Shown in pieces: positions 11,501-22,300 of a stretch of DNA of 64,000 nucleotides; position 1 is the stretch's first letter; every line of letters begins with the position of its first letter. Origin of the DNA: Daphnia pulex. Lineage: Eukaryota > Arthropoda > Branchiopoda > Diplostraca > Daphniidae. The notes below the pieces were generated by a model that did no database searches, was not told the DNA's origin, and was given only the letters and a program-made list of their open reading frames with translations. The stretch covers positions 3,100,001 to 3,164,000 of the forward strand of contig NC_060024.1 of NCBI RefSeq assembly GCF_021134715.1. The letters run 5' to 3'. The translations under genes were made by a program, and so were the position numbers.

Positions 11501-12616
11501 CACTTTTTCTCGGGGCAAATTGTCTTTTTGGATTAGAGGTAGGTGGAAAAATGTTTTGGAAAGTTGAGTTCATGACGCCATCGCCAGGTGTTCTTTTAGC
11601 CCACGGGAAATTCTTCGCTGTTTTCACGAGCAATTCGCCCCGCGACGCGACAAATCCCCTTTCAATTCCAAAACGATTTTATTTTTAAACAAAGTGATTT
11701 GTCTATAAACTTAAAATACGCCTTAAATACATAATTTTTTCCTCTTTTTTAAAGCCTAGCGGGGATAAAAAAATTTGAGAAATAAAGACGTGGGAGCTCA
11801 AAAACTCAAAAACGCCAACTATGCCGACTCTCCCCTATCTAGTCTAAATTTTCGTTGATACCAAATTTTGACAATCAGTAACCTTTTTAACGGTTTAAAG
11901 TTTTTTATAGAAAAATCTCAAACTCACCAAGAAGAATAAAGTCTGGTACTTTGCTTTTGTCGTCAGCGCTTGCCCATCTCATGAAATCGTCAATTAAATT
12001 GGTTTGAATGATATTGCGCCAATAAAAAGAAACTTTCAGATTGTCTAAAAGGTGACTTGTCACATTGCAATCTGCGTGGTGTTCTTCTAAGTAAGGGACC
12101 CACAAATTAGAAACTCGTGAAACTTTTCTGTCATAATCCGGAATCAACTAAAAAATGATTTTTTCCGAATTATAAAAAAAATTATTATTCGATCTGTTTA
12201 TCATTCAATAAAATGAGACGATGAGAGATAGTTTCAAAAATACTTACCCGAAGGAACAGGTTGAATTGTTGTCGGATAGTTGAGTCACCTATAAAAGCGA
12301 AATGCATTGGCCGCCTGTTTCTTTTAACGGATAAAGAGTCAAAACAACGGGCAACGTCCGCAGGTTTGTATTCTCGAAGCAGACGACGACTGCGAAAACA
12401 TTGACTATTCTCATTTTCACTATCTTTAATGCTGATAGTATAGCTAATCTCGTCATTTCTGAGGTTCAAAAATTGCCGAGAAAAATAATCGTCTGCATTC
12501 AAGCATACATTTGAGGTAGTACTACCCAACATGTGTAAGCCAAATGTTAGTGTCAAACTCCCTGTGAGTTTACTCACAATGCAAACCGCAATTATAATTT
12601 CCACTAAAGATGCCAT
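5576..12616 (-). CDS. CASD1-like GDSL/PC-esterase domain protein, four exons
   Basis: Exons are 12616-12248, 12147-11928, 7299-7065 and 5792-5576 (1041 nt, 346 aa plus stop). Donor and acceptor phases match at all three joins (0, 1, 2). Residues 1-25 look like a signal anchor. The nucleophile motif is FIGDSTIRQ (Ser112), and the distal Asp-x-x-His is DFIH (319-322) before a PGLSALS stretch. This is the luminal sialate O-acetyltransferase/esterase-like domain of CASD1 and the PC-esterase clan, which acylates or deacylates glycans in the Golgi. The multi-membrane Cas1p half of full CASD1 is absent, so this is a stand-alone luminal enzyme; its substrate cannot be read. Intron 2 is 4.6 kb and full of MITEs. 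The third donor (GTTTAAG) is weak but is the only one keeping phase. Confidence 0.85.
7396..7990 (+). mobile_element. MITE family B (GGGGAGAGYGGGG ends)
   Basis: The left end TAGGGGAGAGTGGAG faces an inverted right end, CGCCCCACTCTCCTCTA. The interior (AAATACAGGGGCCAAGAGAC) is shared with 27023-27490 in the opposite orientation. It has no reading frame. The outer part of the 7-12 kb cluster, including this copy, sits inside or beside intron 2-3 of the CASD1-like gene. Confidence 0.7.
8008..8057 (+). mobile_element. 50-bp TA-flanked mini-element, copy 1
   Basis: Begins CAGTCGTGGCC and ends CCTTTTTACCGTG, with TA on each side. Sister copies are at 10320-10373 and 21151-21203. Ends of this kind suit Tc1/mariner, but the unit is far smaller than usual MITEs. 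Confidence 0.55.
8296..8868 (+). mobile_element. Tc1/mariner-type MITE, family A copy 1
   Basis: Ends CACAGCAAAAAATCGCACCC and, inverted, CTCAGTCAAAAATTTACCC, with TA on both sides (8294-8295, 8869-8870). The same family, reversed, forms 17557-18461. TA duplication plus a CAGT-type end is the Tc1/mariner pattern. It has no transposase. Confidence 0.65.
8890..9120 (-). repeat. Repeat family D (AAAGTAGGAAA-rich)
   Basis: Rich in CTACTTT/AAAGTAG words. Similar in reverse complement to 14530-14770; both carry GCTAGATAGTC or its complement. Confidence 0.45.
9384..10317 (+). mobile_element. MITE with TAGGGGAGAGCGGGGTCAC inverted ends
   Basis: The left end TAGGGGAGAGCGGGGTCAC is mirrored exactly at the right end (GTGACCCCGCTCTCCCCTA). 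TAC flanks both sides and may be a 3-bp target duplication. There is no coding frame. It shares its outermost bases with families B and C, so the three may be mobilised by the same enzyme. Confidence 0.75.
10320..10373 (+). mobile_element. 54-bp TA-flanked mini-element, copy 2
   Basis: Starts CAGTCTTTTTTGTC and ends CCTTTTTACTGTG with TA either side. It sits directly against the right end of the 9384-10317 MITE. Confidence 0.5.
10374..11169. other. Intronic stretch without features
   Basis: Part of intron 2 of the CASD1-like gene. No frame or repeat recognised. Confidence 0.4.
11170..11837 (+). mobile_element. MITE family C, copy 1
   Basis: 668 bp from GGAGAAACCGGGAC to CGACTCTCCCCTA. It aligns along its whole length with 44209-44874 (shared CATCGCCAGGTGTTCTTTTA). 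It lies in intron 2 of the CASD1-like gene, 91 bp from exon 2. Confidence 0.75.
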
Positions 12617-12939
12617 CGCTATCCAGTTTGATTTGACACCATATGTGGAACTTCAGAACGTACAAAGTTAATTCCGAGTGCTTTCATGTAAACGTATAAA
12701 CCATTTTACTATATAGCTAACTCAATAACTAGTAACATAGAGAATTGACAATCGTAGAGAAGTCTAGCGTCTAGCTCAAAATAACTTTTGGAACGAAAAA
12801 AATTAAAGGCAGAGGAAAATTGCTTTTTTTAGACTACTGAATTGTAAGGACAGCCCACTTTCTGGATTTTCCGACCATGGAGGTATACCGTAGTTTGAAT
12901 TGGTTAATTTTGCAATTATTGTACTCAAAGTTATTTTAC

Positions 12940-14770
12940 TCTACTTTTGCTCTACTTTCCCATATTTTTACAGTAGCCAAATAAACTTAGTACTTTTTGG
13001 TAGTACTTTCTAGTTTCTACCAAATGGTAGTAACGTCTCAACATGGGCTCTCTGACCTAAGACAAGGCTGTGTCTGAAACTTTTTCATGTAACAGACAAA
13101 GCCATGTCTTAATGTTTCGTCTTCTAAATTACATTGCACCCTTATATTTTTTATACATTTAATCTATCCCTTTTCAATTCTTAGCATCTTGCTCGTTTTT
13201 TAATTATGTGATTTAATAAAATGATAAAATATGCGCTAATGGCGCAAGAATCTTCCGTTTTATTACTGGATACAAACTAGATATAAAGGGGGTGAAGGTG
13301 TAGTATGTAGTTAGATTTTTTACAGCTAGGTGGCTGCCGTTTTTGCCTGCCGTAAAACTTTCCACTTTACATATTGAACTTTTGGGGGGTTTTATATAAC
13401 ACTTTTTTTGGTTTAAGTATTAACTTTTTGTGTTTTAAATGAAACCTTTTTTGGTTTTTATATTATACTTTTTGCCAGTTTTGATATTGAATTTTTTCAT
13501 TTTTAAAATTGTTTTCTGATTTATATATAAATATTTTGAAAATATTTTTATACTGAAAAAGTGGCGGTTTTGGGGCTCCCATAGAGAACCGTCAACCGAA
13601 CAAACGAATCGAAACAACACTGTAATTCTTCTGAAAAGGCTTTGTCTTTCTTGGCTTCTTACATTAAACTCTAAAGATCGTTAGACTAAAAAAGAAATAA
13701 TTTATGTTATTGTTGATTAAATAAAACTTTAACATAATACTACATAAATTTTTCTACTTCGTTATTTTTTATAGTTAATTATGATGCTTCTGATTGCGAT
13801 TCCTTATGAATAATCGCTTAGTTAATATTAAAAAATTCTTAGTTAGTTAAAATTTGTATAATCCCCCAAAATACATGTGCCATGTGAGTTGAAATTTACA
13901 TACTGTGTAAAAAAGAATACAACCTGAGCTTATAGCGCTTTCGTAAAAATAGATAATATTTTAAGACGTTGCTTTGTCTTAAGAATTTTTAAATTAAAAA
14001 TGCTTAGATTTGAAGTAAACTTACTAATTTCATTTTGCTAAGGTTTCAATTTTTAAAACAAATGCTAACTTAAAAAGAAAAATTTAACAAAATGTGCAAC
14101 CCTACCATAGAAACAGAAAAAAATTTAGAAAATTCTGAAAGGGAATATCAACGTTTTGAAAATTTTATGCTGTGAATTGAAAAGGAATAAATTAAATGTA
14201 TAAAAAATATAAGGGTGCAATGTAATTTATAAAACGAAACCTTATGACACGGCTTTGTCTGTTACATGAAAAAGTTTCAGACACAGCCTTGTATAGTTGT
14301 CTTAGGTCAGAGAGCCCATGTTGTAACGTCTACCATTAGAAAGGGTCGCGAAAAAAAGTAGAGTTTGTCTAACTTGCTCTACTATGCCGTCTGATTTTTA
14401 CCAGGTTTAAAATTAAACCTCTGGAGCCACATGGTCATGGTCATTGAAATGTAGTCGTCATTTTTTCGTTTCAGTTGGGAAACTAAGCCTGCATGTTCCC
14501 AAAATACCGATTAAGCTTAACAAATAATTATTTAGCATTACAATGCTAGATAGTCTAATTTTAACCAACTATACAAAAGTAGAATGAAAAAAAAATCCTA
14601 ATTTGTTAAAGTATAAGTAATTTCCTACCTTTCCATACTTCCCAAAGTAGAAAGAATTAAATAATTTCCTACTTCGTTAAAGTAGAAGGAATTTCCTACC
14701 TTTTTCCTACTTTTTTGCATCTTCCATAGAAAGTAGGGAAAAAGTAGGAAAGAAAACTAAGAGTGTAGTT
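12940..14770. repeat. Family D repeat interrupted by the 13039-14323 element
   Basis: The flanks 12940-13038 and 14324-14770 are CTACTTT-rich and read as one repeat once the element between the 8-bp duplications is removed. The right part matches 8890-9120 inverted. Confidence 0.5.
13039..14323. mobile_element. Non-autonomous DNA transposon with ~150-bp inverted ends and 8-bp TSD
   Basis: The left end CAACATGGGCTCTCTGACC is mirrored at the right end (GGTCAGAGAGCCCATGTTG), and the mirror continues for about 150 bp to AATTGAAAAGG-like sequence. A perfect 8-bp duplication, TAACGTCT, stands at 13031-13038 and 14324-14331. The inverted ends contain further ACAAAGCC/GGCTTTGT palindromes. There is no transposase frame. 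8-bp duplications are made by hAT, P and Merlin elements; the end is not a standard hAT CAG/TAG end, so the superfamily stays open. Confidence 0.9.
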
Positions 14771-16313
14771 TGGTGGGACTGGCCAACTCGTTTTTCGTTA
14801 TCCTAAGAAAGACAGATATCATTTTAAATATTACCTTAGTGCGTCTTCTAAATTAAAAATTGTTCAAATAGTTCTAGCCGTTTGAGAATTAAAAATAAAA
14901 CTCTTTGTTCAATCAAATCCGTTAGTTCTTCTGTCGACTTCACTAGCCAACTAAAAATTTTGTAATATTATAGTTTTATAAGTAAATTCTTCCCTTTTTA
15001 AGAAAAGGATTTTTTTTTTTTTTTTACTGTTTTATTATTGGTACTTATTTTGTTTTATTATTGTACTTCAAATACGTTCGTAGTTGGTTAAAAAAGGAAA
15101 AAAGTCGAACACAAATATTTTTACTTCTGCCATTTGAAACATTATGTATACGCCAAAATTCACGCGGGTCTGGCGGACGCTGAAAATTTTTATGACGATA
15201 AACATTATTGATATCTATAAACCATAAAAATTTCAAGTCTCTACACCCAACGAGATTTTATCTAAATGCATTTAAAATTAAAAATTAAAAATCAGTATAA
15301 GGGTAATTTAATAAAACATAATTTGATTTTTAAATACATATTCGGAAAGCCTGAATTATTTCCGATTTTTCCATGTATTTTGTTTTTCGATGTCGTAAGT
15401 AGAAACGGTCGAAAAACGAGCAAAACCGCTATTTAAGCATGTAAATTTAATTCAAAACCGGAAACTTTGATTCCGATTTCACAGCTTCCTATTTGAATTA
15501 AAAATCTGAAATTTCACAGAGTGCATCATTGATGCATAAGGAACACACTGTAAAAAAATCATCAATTTATATTTTTTTCCGCGACGAAAAAATTCGAGTT
15601 GGGACGGAATGACCCATGGAACTCGAAGTTCGGTATAGGGTATATAACCTTTTGAGTACGCTTATAGGGTAATTCGTGGCATACTCGAAAAGACCCTTCC
15701 CAATATTCGAGTACCCAAAAGGATGAGAGTGCATTGCTGTGCTGTGTTTTTTTTACTTTTTTTAGCCCCCCTCTCCAAGACCAGTTTTCCCGAAAAACTT
15801 AAAATATATTTTCCATAGTAAATTAATTGACTTATTTGTCCATCAAGTTTTTATGGACATTATTGTCTTGGCTGAATTCCTGAAAATGTTTAGAAGCTGC
15901 TAAGAAACAAAAAAGTAGATAGGTGACACGATTTAATGTGTAAAATTTCTTATATTTACATTTTATGTATAGTTAAAGATTTACCATTGTTAGAATAAAC
16001 TTTTAAAAACCTCTTTCATAATTATATAATTGACATATTGAACTATGAGTTTTCTGAATAGTGTATAGTGTACAAGTTTCATTTTCATTCTGGCCATTGG
16101 AAGCATTTTTTACTATAAGCCAACAATTTCAGGAAACAACCGAGAACCATTCCCCCAAAATCATTTCTTGAACTTATGTTGTTCCAGCTGGATGTCTTAC
16201 TTGTCCTGTCTTCTTTCATCCTATAGTAACTAAAACTGTCTCTTTTTTCATCATTAATGTGATTTTGAAACTAAAGGCTTCGGTATTTTTAAAGAACACA
16301 AGCTTTTAGAAAG
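14771..16313. other. Intergenic region upstream of the glycosyltransferase-like gene
   Basis: No gene. 15544-15616 resembles the outer inverted repeat of the 22-kb transposon (CACTGTAAAAAAATC then GAATGACCCA), so it is a solo terminal remnant. No clear TATA box was found before 16314. Confidence 0.5.
15544..15616 (-). repeat. Solo terminal repeat remnant of the 22-kb transposon family
   Basis: Shares CACTGTAAAAAAATC, GCGACG.AAAAATTCGA and GGAATGACCCA, in order, with the right end of 22035-26014 (25945-26014). Confidence 0.6.
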
Positions 16314-19300
16314 ATGAATTACCTGATAATGCGTCAATCCCTTCATATATTTGTGATCATTTTATTGATTGTTGCAGTCATAGTGTCTTGGAACCAACAC
16401 AAAGTTATTAATTTCAATAAAGTTCAGTGCAAAACACTTCAAACAAGTAACGAGTCGAAAGAAACAACGATATACATTTCATCATTATGCAACTGTAACA
16501 AAGAAACAGTGACGGATAATGAATCAGTTCATCTTGTTTCGACTGCCTTCAAGTGGTGCAGCCCTGAGTCTTCTATGCGTGGAATGCATCAATTTGTCAT
16601 CGCTTACACTTTATACGGAAATGTTCATAACGATACCGTTGCACAGCGATATTTTTCAATGTCAAGTAAGTAGTTTTTCGGAAACAAAACTTAGCCAATA
16701 TATAGTAATGAAAACACGAAACCTATAGCTAAAGTACCAACTTAACACTCGTATGAGTCCGATATTCATACACATTTTCTTATACAAAAACATCAATAAT
16801 AGAAGCTACGTATGGGAGAGTTGTACTAGTTGGCGCGTTTTTGATTTTTGAGCACCCACTCCTTTATTTCTTAATATTTTTCGTATCCGCTAGGTTAAAA
16901 AAAGGAGACAATTAGCTATCGATGGCGTATTTGAGGTTAATGATAAATTTCTTTTTTCAAACCTAAAAGCGCTTTGAAAGGGAGTGGGTTGAATCGTGGG
17001 GCAAATAGCTCATGGAATTGGTGTAGGATGCCCTATGTTATTCTTATGGGCTAGAAGAACACCTGGCGAGGCCATCATGAAATAAATTTTCCTTCCTATC
17101 TTTAACCCAGTAAGACAATTTACCCCGAAAAATATAGTTGTCTTTGTTAATATAACGTTTTCAACCAATAATCTGGTTTAAAAAATAAAAATCCTTTTCT
17201 GAAAAAGGAAAGAACTTTTGGAAACTTATTTTTTCTAAATTTTTAGTGAACTGGGGAAGTCCACAATAGAAAAAAGAAAACTTTGTGTGACAACCTACCC
17301 AGCACCTACTTACTTGCCACAATCTTTCCTATAGAATTATGATAGAAACTCTTTCTGACTAAAAGTAAAAAATAGTCACATGCCCAAAGAAGAAATAAAG
17401 TTAGATAAAACTGTGCATTTTATCCACAAATAAGAATTTTTAATTTCATTACTAAAAAGGGTACCACTTAGTTGGGGTTGTCAACAACCAAAAATAGGTA
17501 AATGTACGAAATATGGACGCTTTGCGCCAATTTCAGGATGTTAAGTACCATTCTCACACAGTAAAAAAATTTACCCACACTTATCCCCAACTTAAAGTGT
17601 GGAAATGGAAGTCCGCACTTACAAAATTTGGGTACTCACTTATAAGGGGACACACCTTCATCTAGGTGTGTCTCTTCACTTAGGGGATAAGTGTGTTAAG
17701 TGTGGTCCAGAAAACACAGACATAAGTGGGAAAAAAGTATGATAATCCAAAAGCGGATATTAAAGAAGTGTGCATTAAATCTGAAAAAAGGCAGCCACCC
17801 TGCCACCTAGTATTTAACACGGGTCTTCCTCATTCAAACGGAAATTGTTTCGCTAGACTATCCTAAAAAAATCATTCAATTGTTCACATGCGGTATGACT
17901 TTCGCTCTAGGGACTTTTTTTTAGATTTTAATATTTTTCAAGTCTGTCGTCACGATCGTTATTAATAATTGTTTAGTTTATCAATGCTTATTTTTTCGTG
18001 AAATCATAAATATTGCATTTCATCACACTCTTTATCCTTTTATATAAATTTTGAACCTAAGAGAATGATTGTTTTTAATGAAAATCTTTTAAATCTTTTA
18101 CAAAGATTTTGTTCCCACTAGTTATTCCCCCGTCGCATCATTCCTTGGGAGTGTTCCCCCTGTTTTTAAGTCTGCTTTCGTCTGACCTTGATCATTTCCG
18201 TTTAGACATAGACATGTGGGGGTTGCACACTTAAATGCCCACCTGTGTAACTTGATCGACAAAAAAATTCCCAAGGTCTTACGCGCGAAATTCTACAAAG
18301 GAATTTCTAGGTAGACCCCCAAACTTTCAATAAGCAACCGAATCGGTGGTGTACTCCATTTTTTTAAGTGTTGTCGAAGAAAAAAAAACCACACTAACTG
18401 CACACTTTCGGGGGTACACTTGAAAAGTGTGGGTGAAGTGAGGGTGCGATTTTTTACTGTGCATTTTTTTTCTTATTTAGTGCAAATATTTGGGGTAAAT
18501 AACCCGAAATTTCTGGGCATGGCCAGACAGAGACACGACAAGTTTAGTTTTCTCTAAACTATGCTGCAGCGATAGAATTATTTCATGTCTATTACAGTGT
18601 ATAGCAACCATTAGTTTTGGCAAACTACTCCTAACTACTACTTTAAACTTACTCTACTTGGTCAAGTAGATCAATTTTCATTTACACTAATATCACATTT
18701 CCAACTTGAAACATTTTCTAGCGTGCTTCCATTTCATGTTCATTTCCTTGCTCACATATTATACCAATTTCTGAAAACGTAAGTAGTTTTACGTATATTA
18801 CAAGTTTAAATATTACAAGTTTAAGCACTGTAATATGGTATCCATCTATAGTATTTATGAGTATTTTCTAAAAACACGCCCGCTATTTACTAATTTCTAT
18901 TTTCTGCACTAACCTAGACTAGAAAACTTTCCAAGTCCATAGCAGATGTAGGCTATATCGATAATCAATGTCAGTAATGTGGTGTAGCAGTTTGTGAGTC
19001 GAGCTAGTATGTTAAAGGTTGAAGTCGAATCTTTTATTTTTCTACTTTAGAACCCCAAACGTTTCGTATTATGATACGTATTGCGAACGTTCATCCCTGT
19101 TTTCCAAATCTTGGTACCCAGTATCGATTTTTGTTGATGCAATGAAACTACCAGTAATCGGATACCTTTTTCAACTTTTAATAGATTTAAAAGTCGCACT
19201 GGAAAATAAAGAAGCAGGGTACATGTTAATTTTGAGGTTTTATGAGAATCGTAGGCTTACCTTACCAAATCGTGCCATAGCTAATCATGCTTTAAAGTGT

Positions 19301-22300
19301 ACTGTCAAAAAGAATTATTATTTTTATACTTCCGATTTCCAGTACTAAGGAACATCTCGTTAACGGCAGAGAAACTATACCCAGGTTGGATAGTTCGGAT
19401 TTATCATAACATTCGAGATCAAGAAGGTGCAGAGAAAGATGCTCACAACCAACTCTGTGACATATACTGCCAGTTTCACAATGTTGATCTCTGCAGTGTA
19501 CCAAATATGGTTGATCGAATAGGTAACAAAACCACGCCAATCGAAGCTGGTCTTCTTGCTGGATTGAACCCAAAAATGTTTCGTTACTTGGCCATGCTGG
19601 ATAGAAATGTTGACGTATTTATTTCGCGAGACATTGACAGTATAATTTGGCAGAGAGAAGTAGACGCTGTCTCTGAATGGCTTAAATCCAACTTTACATT
19701 TCATGCAATGCGCGACCACGACTTTCATGCTACAATAATTCTTGCAGGTAAACTTTTGGATTCACTTTACTATTCTTGCTGAAAATTCTTTTATCAGTAG
19801 TGAAACTAGGGTGGGCATAGTTGACCACATTTTTTCCGTCTCCCATTTCCATAACTTAATTTAGCTTTCCATGTTATTCAACAAGGTACGGTTAGGTAAC
19901 TTGGCCGATGAATACAAAGTACTAGTTTTACTTGGACTATGTCTAATCAACAGTGGTAAACCATTTAAATTGAAGGTTTTGTAGCAAAACATAAAAAAAT
20001 AACATTTGGTGACTTAAATTTTTCACTAAATGCTCAATTTACTTATTTTTAAAAATAACCTTCGCCTCTTAAAACTTAATTTTCATGTCACTAAAATTAT
20101 TAAAGTATAAAAATATGGTTTAATATGGTTCTCTCGTGCGTTCCCAAATTTTAGGTAGGTACTGTAGAGAATGATAAAAAAGTGTTTGCTAACAAAAATA
20201 GTAAAGGGTCCAATCATAAGACAACGAGAAAACATTTCTATCCTTTCCCCATTTTGAATTGAAAACACATAAAATTTATTAATATTAAGATAAAAATCAT
20301 TCTTCTCTCACACCAAGATTTGCCAACAATAGCCCTTTTCTCCTTATAATAGGGAAACATTTATTTACTACAATACCTACCTAAAGTTTGGGAATGCGCG
20401 TGCGCACGCGAGAGAGATAAAAAAAAGCTTAATGCTACCCATAATGGCTACGGCCAAAAAAAATCGTCGCATTCCGACGAAAATTGTTTTTTTGGGAACG
20501 ACGAGAAAAAACGCTTTTCCCCATAAGGTTCTCTTGCGCACGCTCTCACGTTCTCAAACTTTAGGTAGGTACTGTAAATCACGCTGTTATAAAAATAGTA
20601 GAAAAATTTACGTGCTATACTACATTTAAGATGGTATGTTCTGTCATTACGTTTTGAATTTACATAAAACTATTTTATTTCATTTTTGATGAAGGAATGT
20701 GGGGAGCAAAAATTTACAAAAGACGAGACGTCATCGAAGGACTGATGAGAGATCTTTTAATTTCTGGACAAGATCAATACGTTGGACAAGACCAATCCTC
20801 ATTGGAAACAATCGTTTGGCCTACAGCAAAATTTGATGTGGTATGTTATCAAATGTCCATTGATTTTTATGTCTATCAAATGTGAATTTTAACATAAAGT
20901 TTAAGTAAGACTTTTTTGCATGTGGACGATTGCCCCCTGTAACAAATGACCCCTCGTGTTGGCTACAGTTGCCCCAGACTGTTTTCCCCGAAAAATATTG
21001 CCCCCATAACTAATGCCCCCTAACTAATGCCCCCCACCCCAAAAAAAAACAATTGCCTCGTAATTTTATTTTAAATCTTAATTCAAATAAAATAAATCTA
21101 CACTTAACCCCCTTTCCAGTGTAAAACGGAAGTCCAAACCAAAAAGTATACAGTAATTTAAGTTTCTTTTACGTGAAGCTCATGTTCTCTCCTTTTTACT
21201 GCGTATTTGTGCATGGTATTAACCTATACTATGAAAAAAATGGGGTTTGATAAGTTGCAAACCTTTTGTGGTTTAGAGATTTTTCGAAACTTATGTTTAG
21301 GTATAGGAAAACAATTTGTTAGGTTTAGTTATACGCAACATTTTCCTTTGGAGACATGCACAATGAAACTGGCGAAACAGAAAAAAAGGTACATTTTCTT
21401 CCCCATTCTTTTACTTCCGTCTGTAAAAACAAAAACCAAATAAAAGCTACCTCTCTTTTAGTAACCTTAAACTCTCATATCCTATCATCATATTTGAAGC
21501 GCCTTTAATCTTCTTTATTTCTTCAACTCCCCACCCACTTTTCTCTTTCTAGTGGGGAGGAGAGAACCTTCCATCTCGCTTCTGTAGGTAGGCCAGTATT
21601 GACTTACTTTGAATTAAAGGGTGAAGAAATTAATTTCGCATCTGGAAGTTTCTATACCTTGTGCTAAAGGACCCGTCTTTTTACTCTGTATTGGCGGATA
21701 GTGCGAGCCTATCGCAAGAGAAAGGGGTTGTTATTTGTTCGTTTCTTTTTTTTACCGGCCTTCTTTACATAACCCTACCTCTTAAAATCTATTACTAATT
21801 TACCCACGATATCGCAAACGTAAAGCATTCCTATTGCCTAATGCTAAAATAAAACTAATCGATGCAGAAATGGCAACCACTGTAAAAAGGGTACCACTTT
21901 TTGGGGTTGTGAACCACCAAAAATAGGTGAATGTACGAAATTGTGACGCTTTTTGATTTCGGAGTTTTATGCACCAATCTCATAAATTTCAACTTTAGTG
22001 CAAATATTTCAGGCAAATAAACCTTAGCCCTACATGGGTCATTCCATGACAAGTCGAATTTTTCCGTCGCAAAAAAAAATAGATTTGCACCATTTTTTTA
22101 CTGTGGGTTCTTATTGTTATTAAGATTACTTTTGCCAAAGGAAAAATTTTTCCGGTCAGCAGGAGCTGAGAAATAAATCCCCGAAATTTTCCCTTTTTTA
22201 ATTTTTTAGATGCGTGTTTTTACGATTTATTTAAAATTTGGCCTATTCATTTTTTTTTAAGAAAAAAGAAAAAATAGCGAAAAGAAAGAGAAAATTTTTC

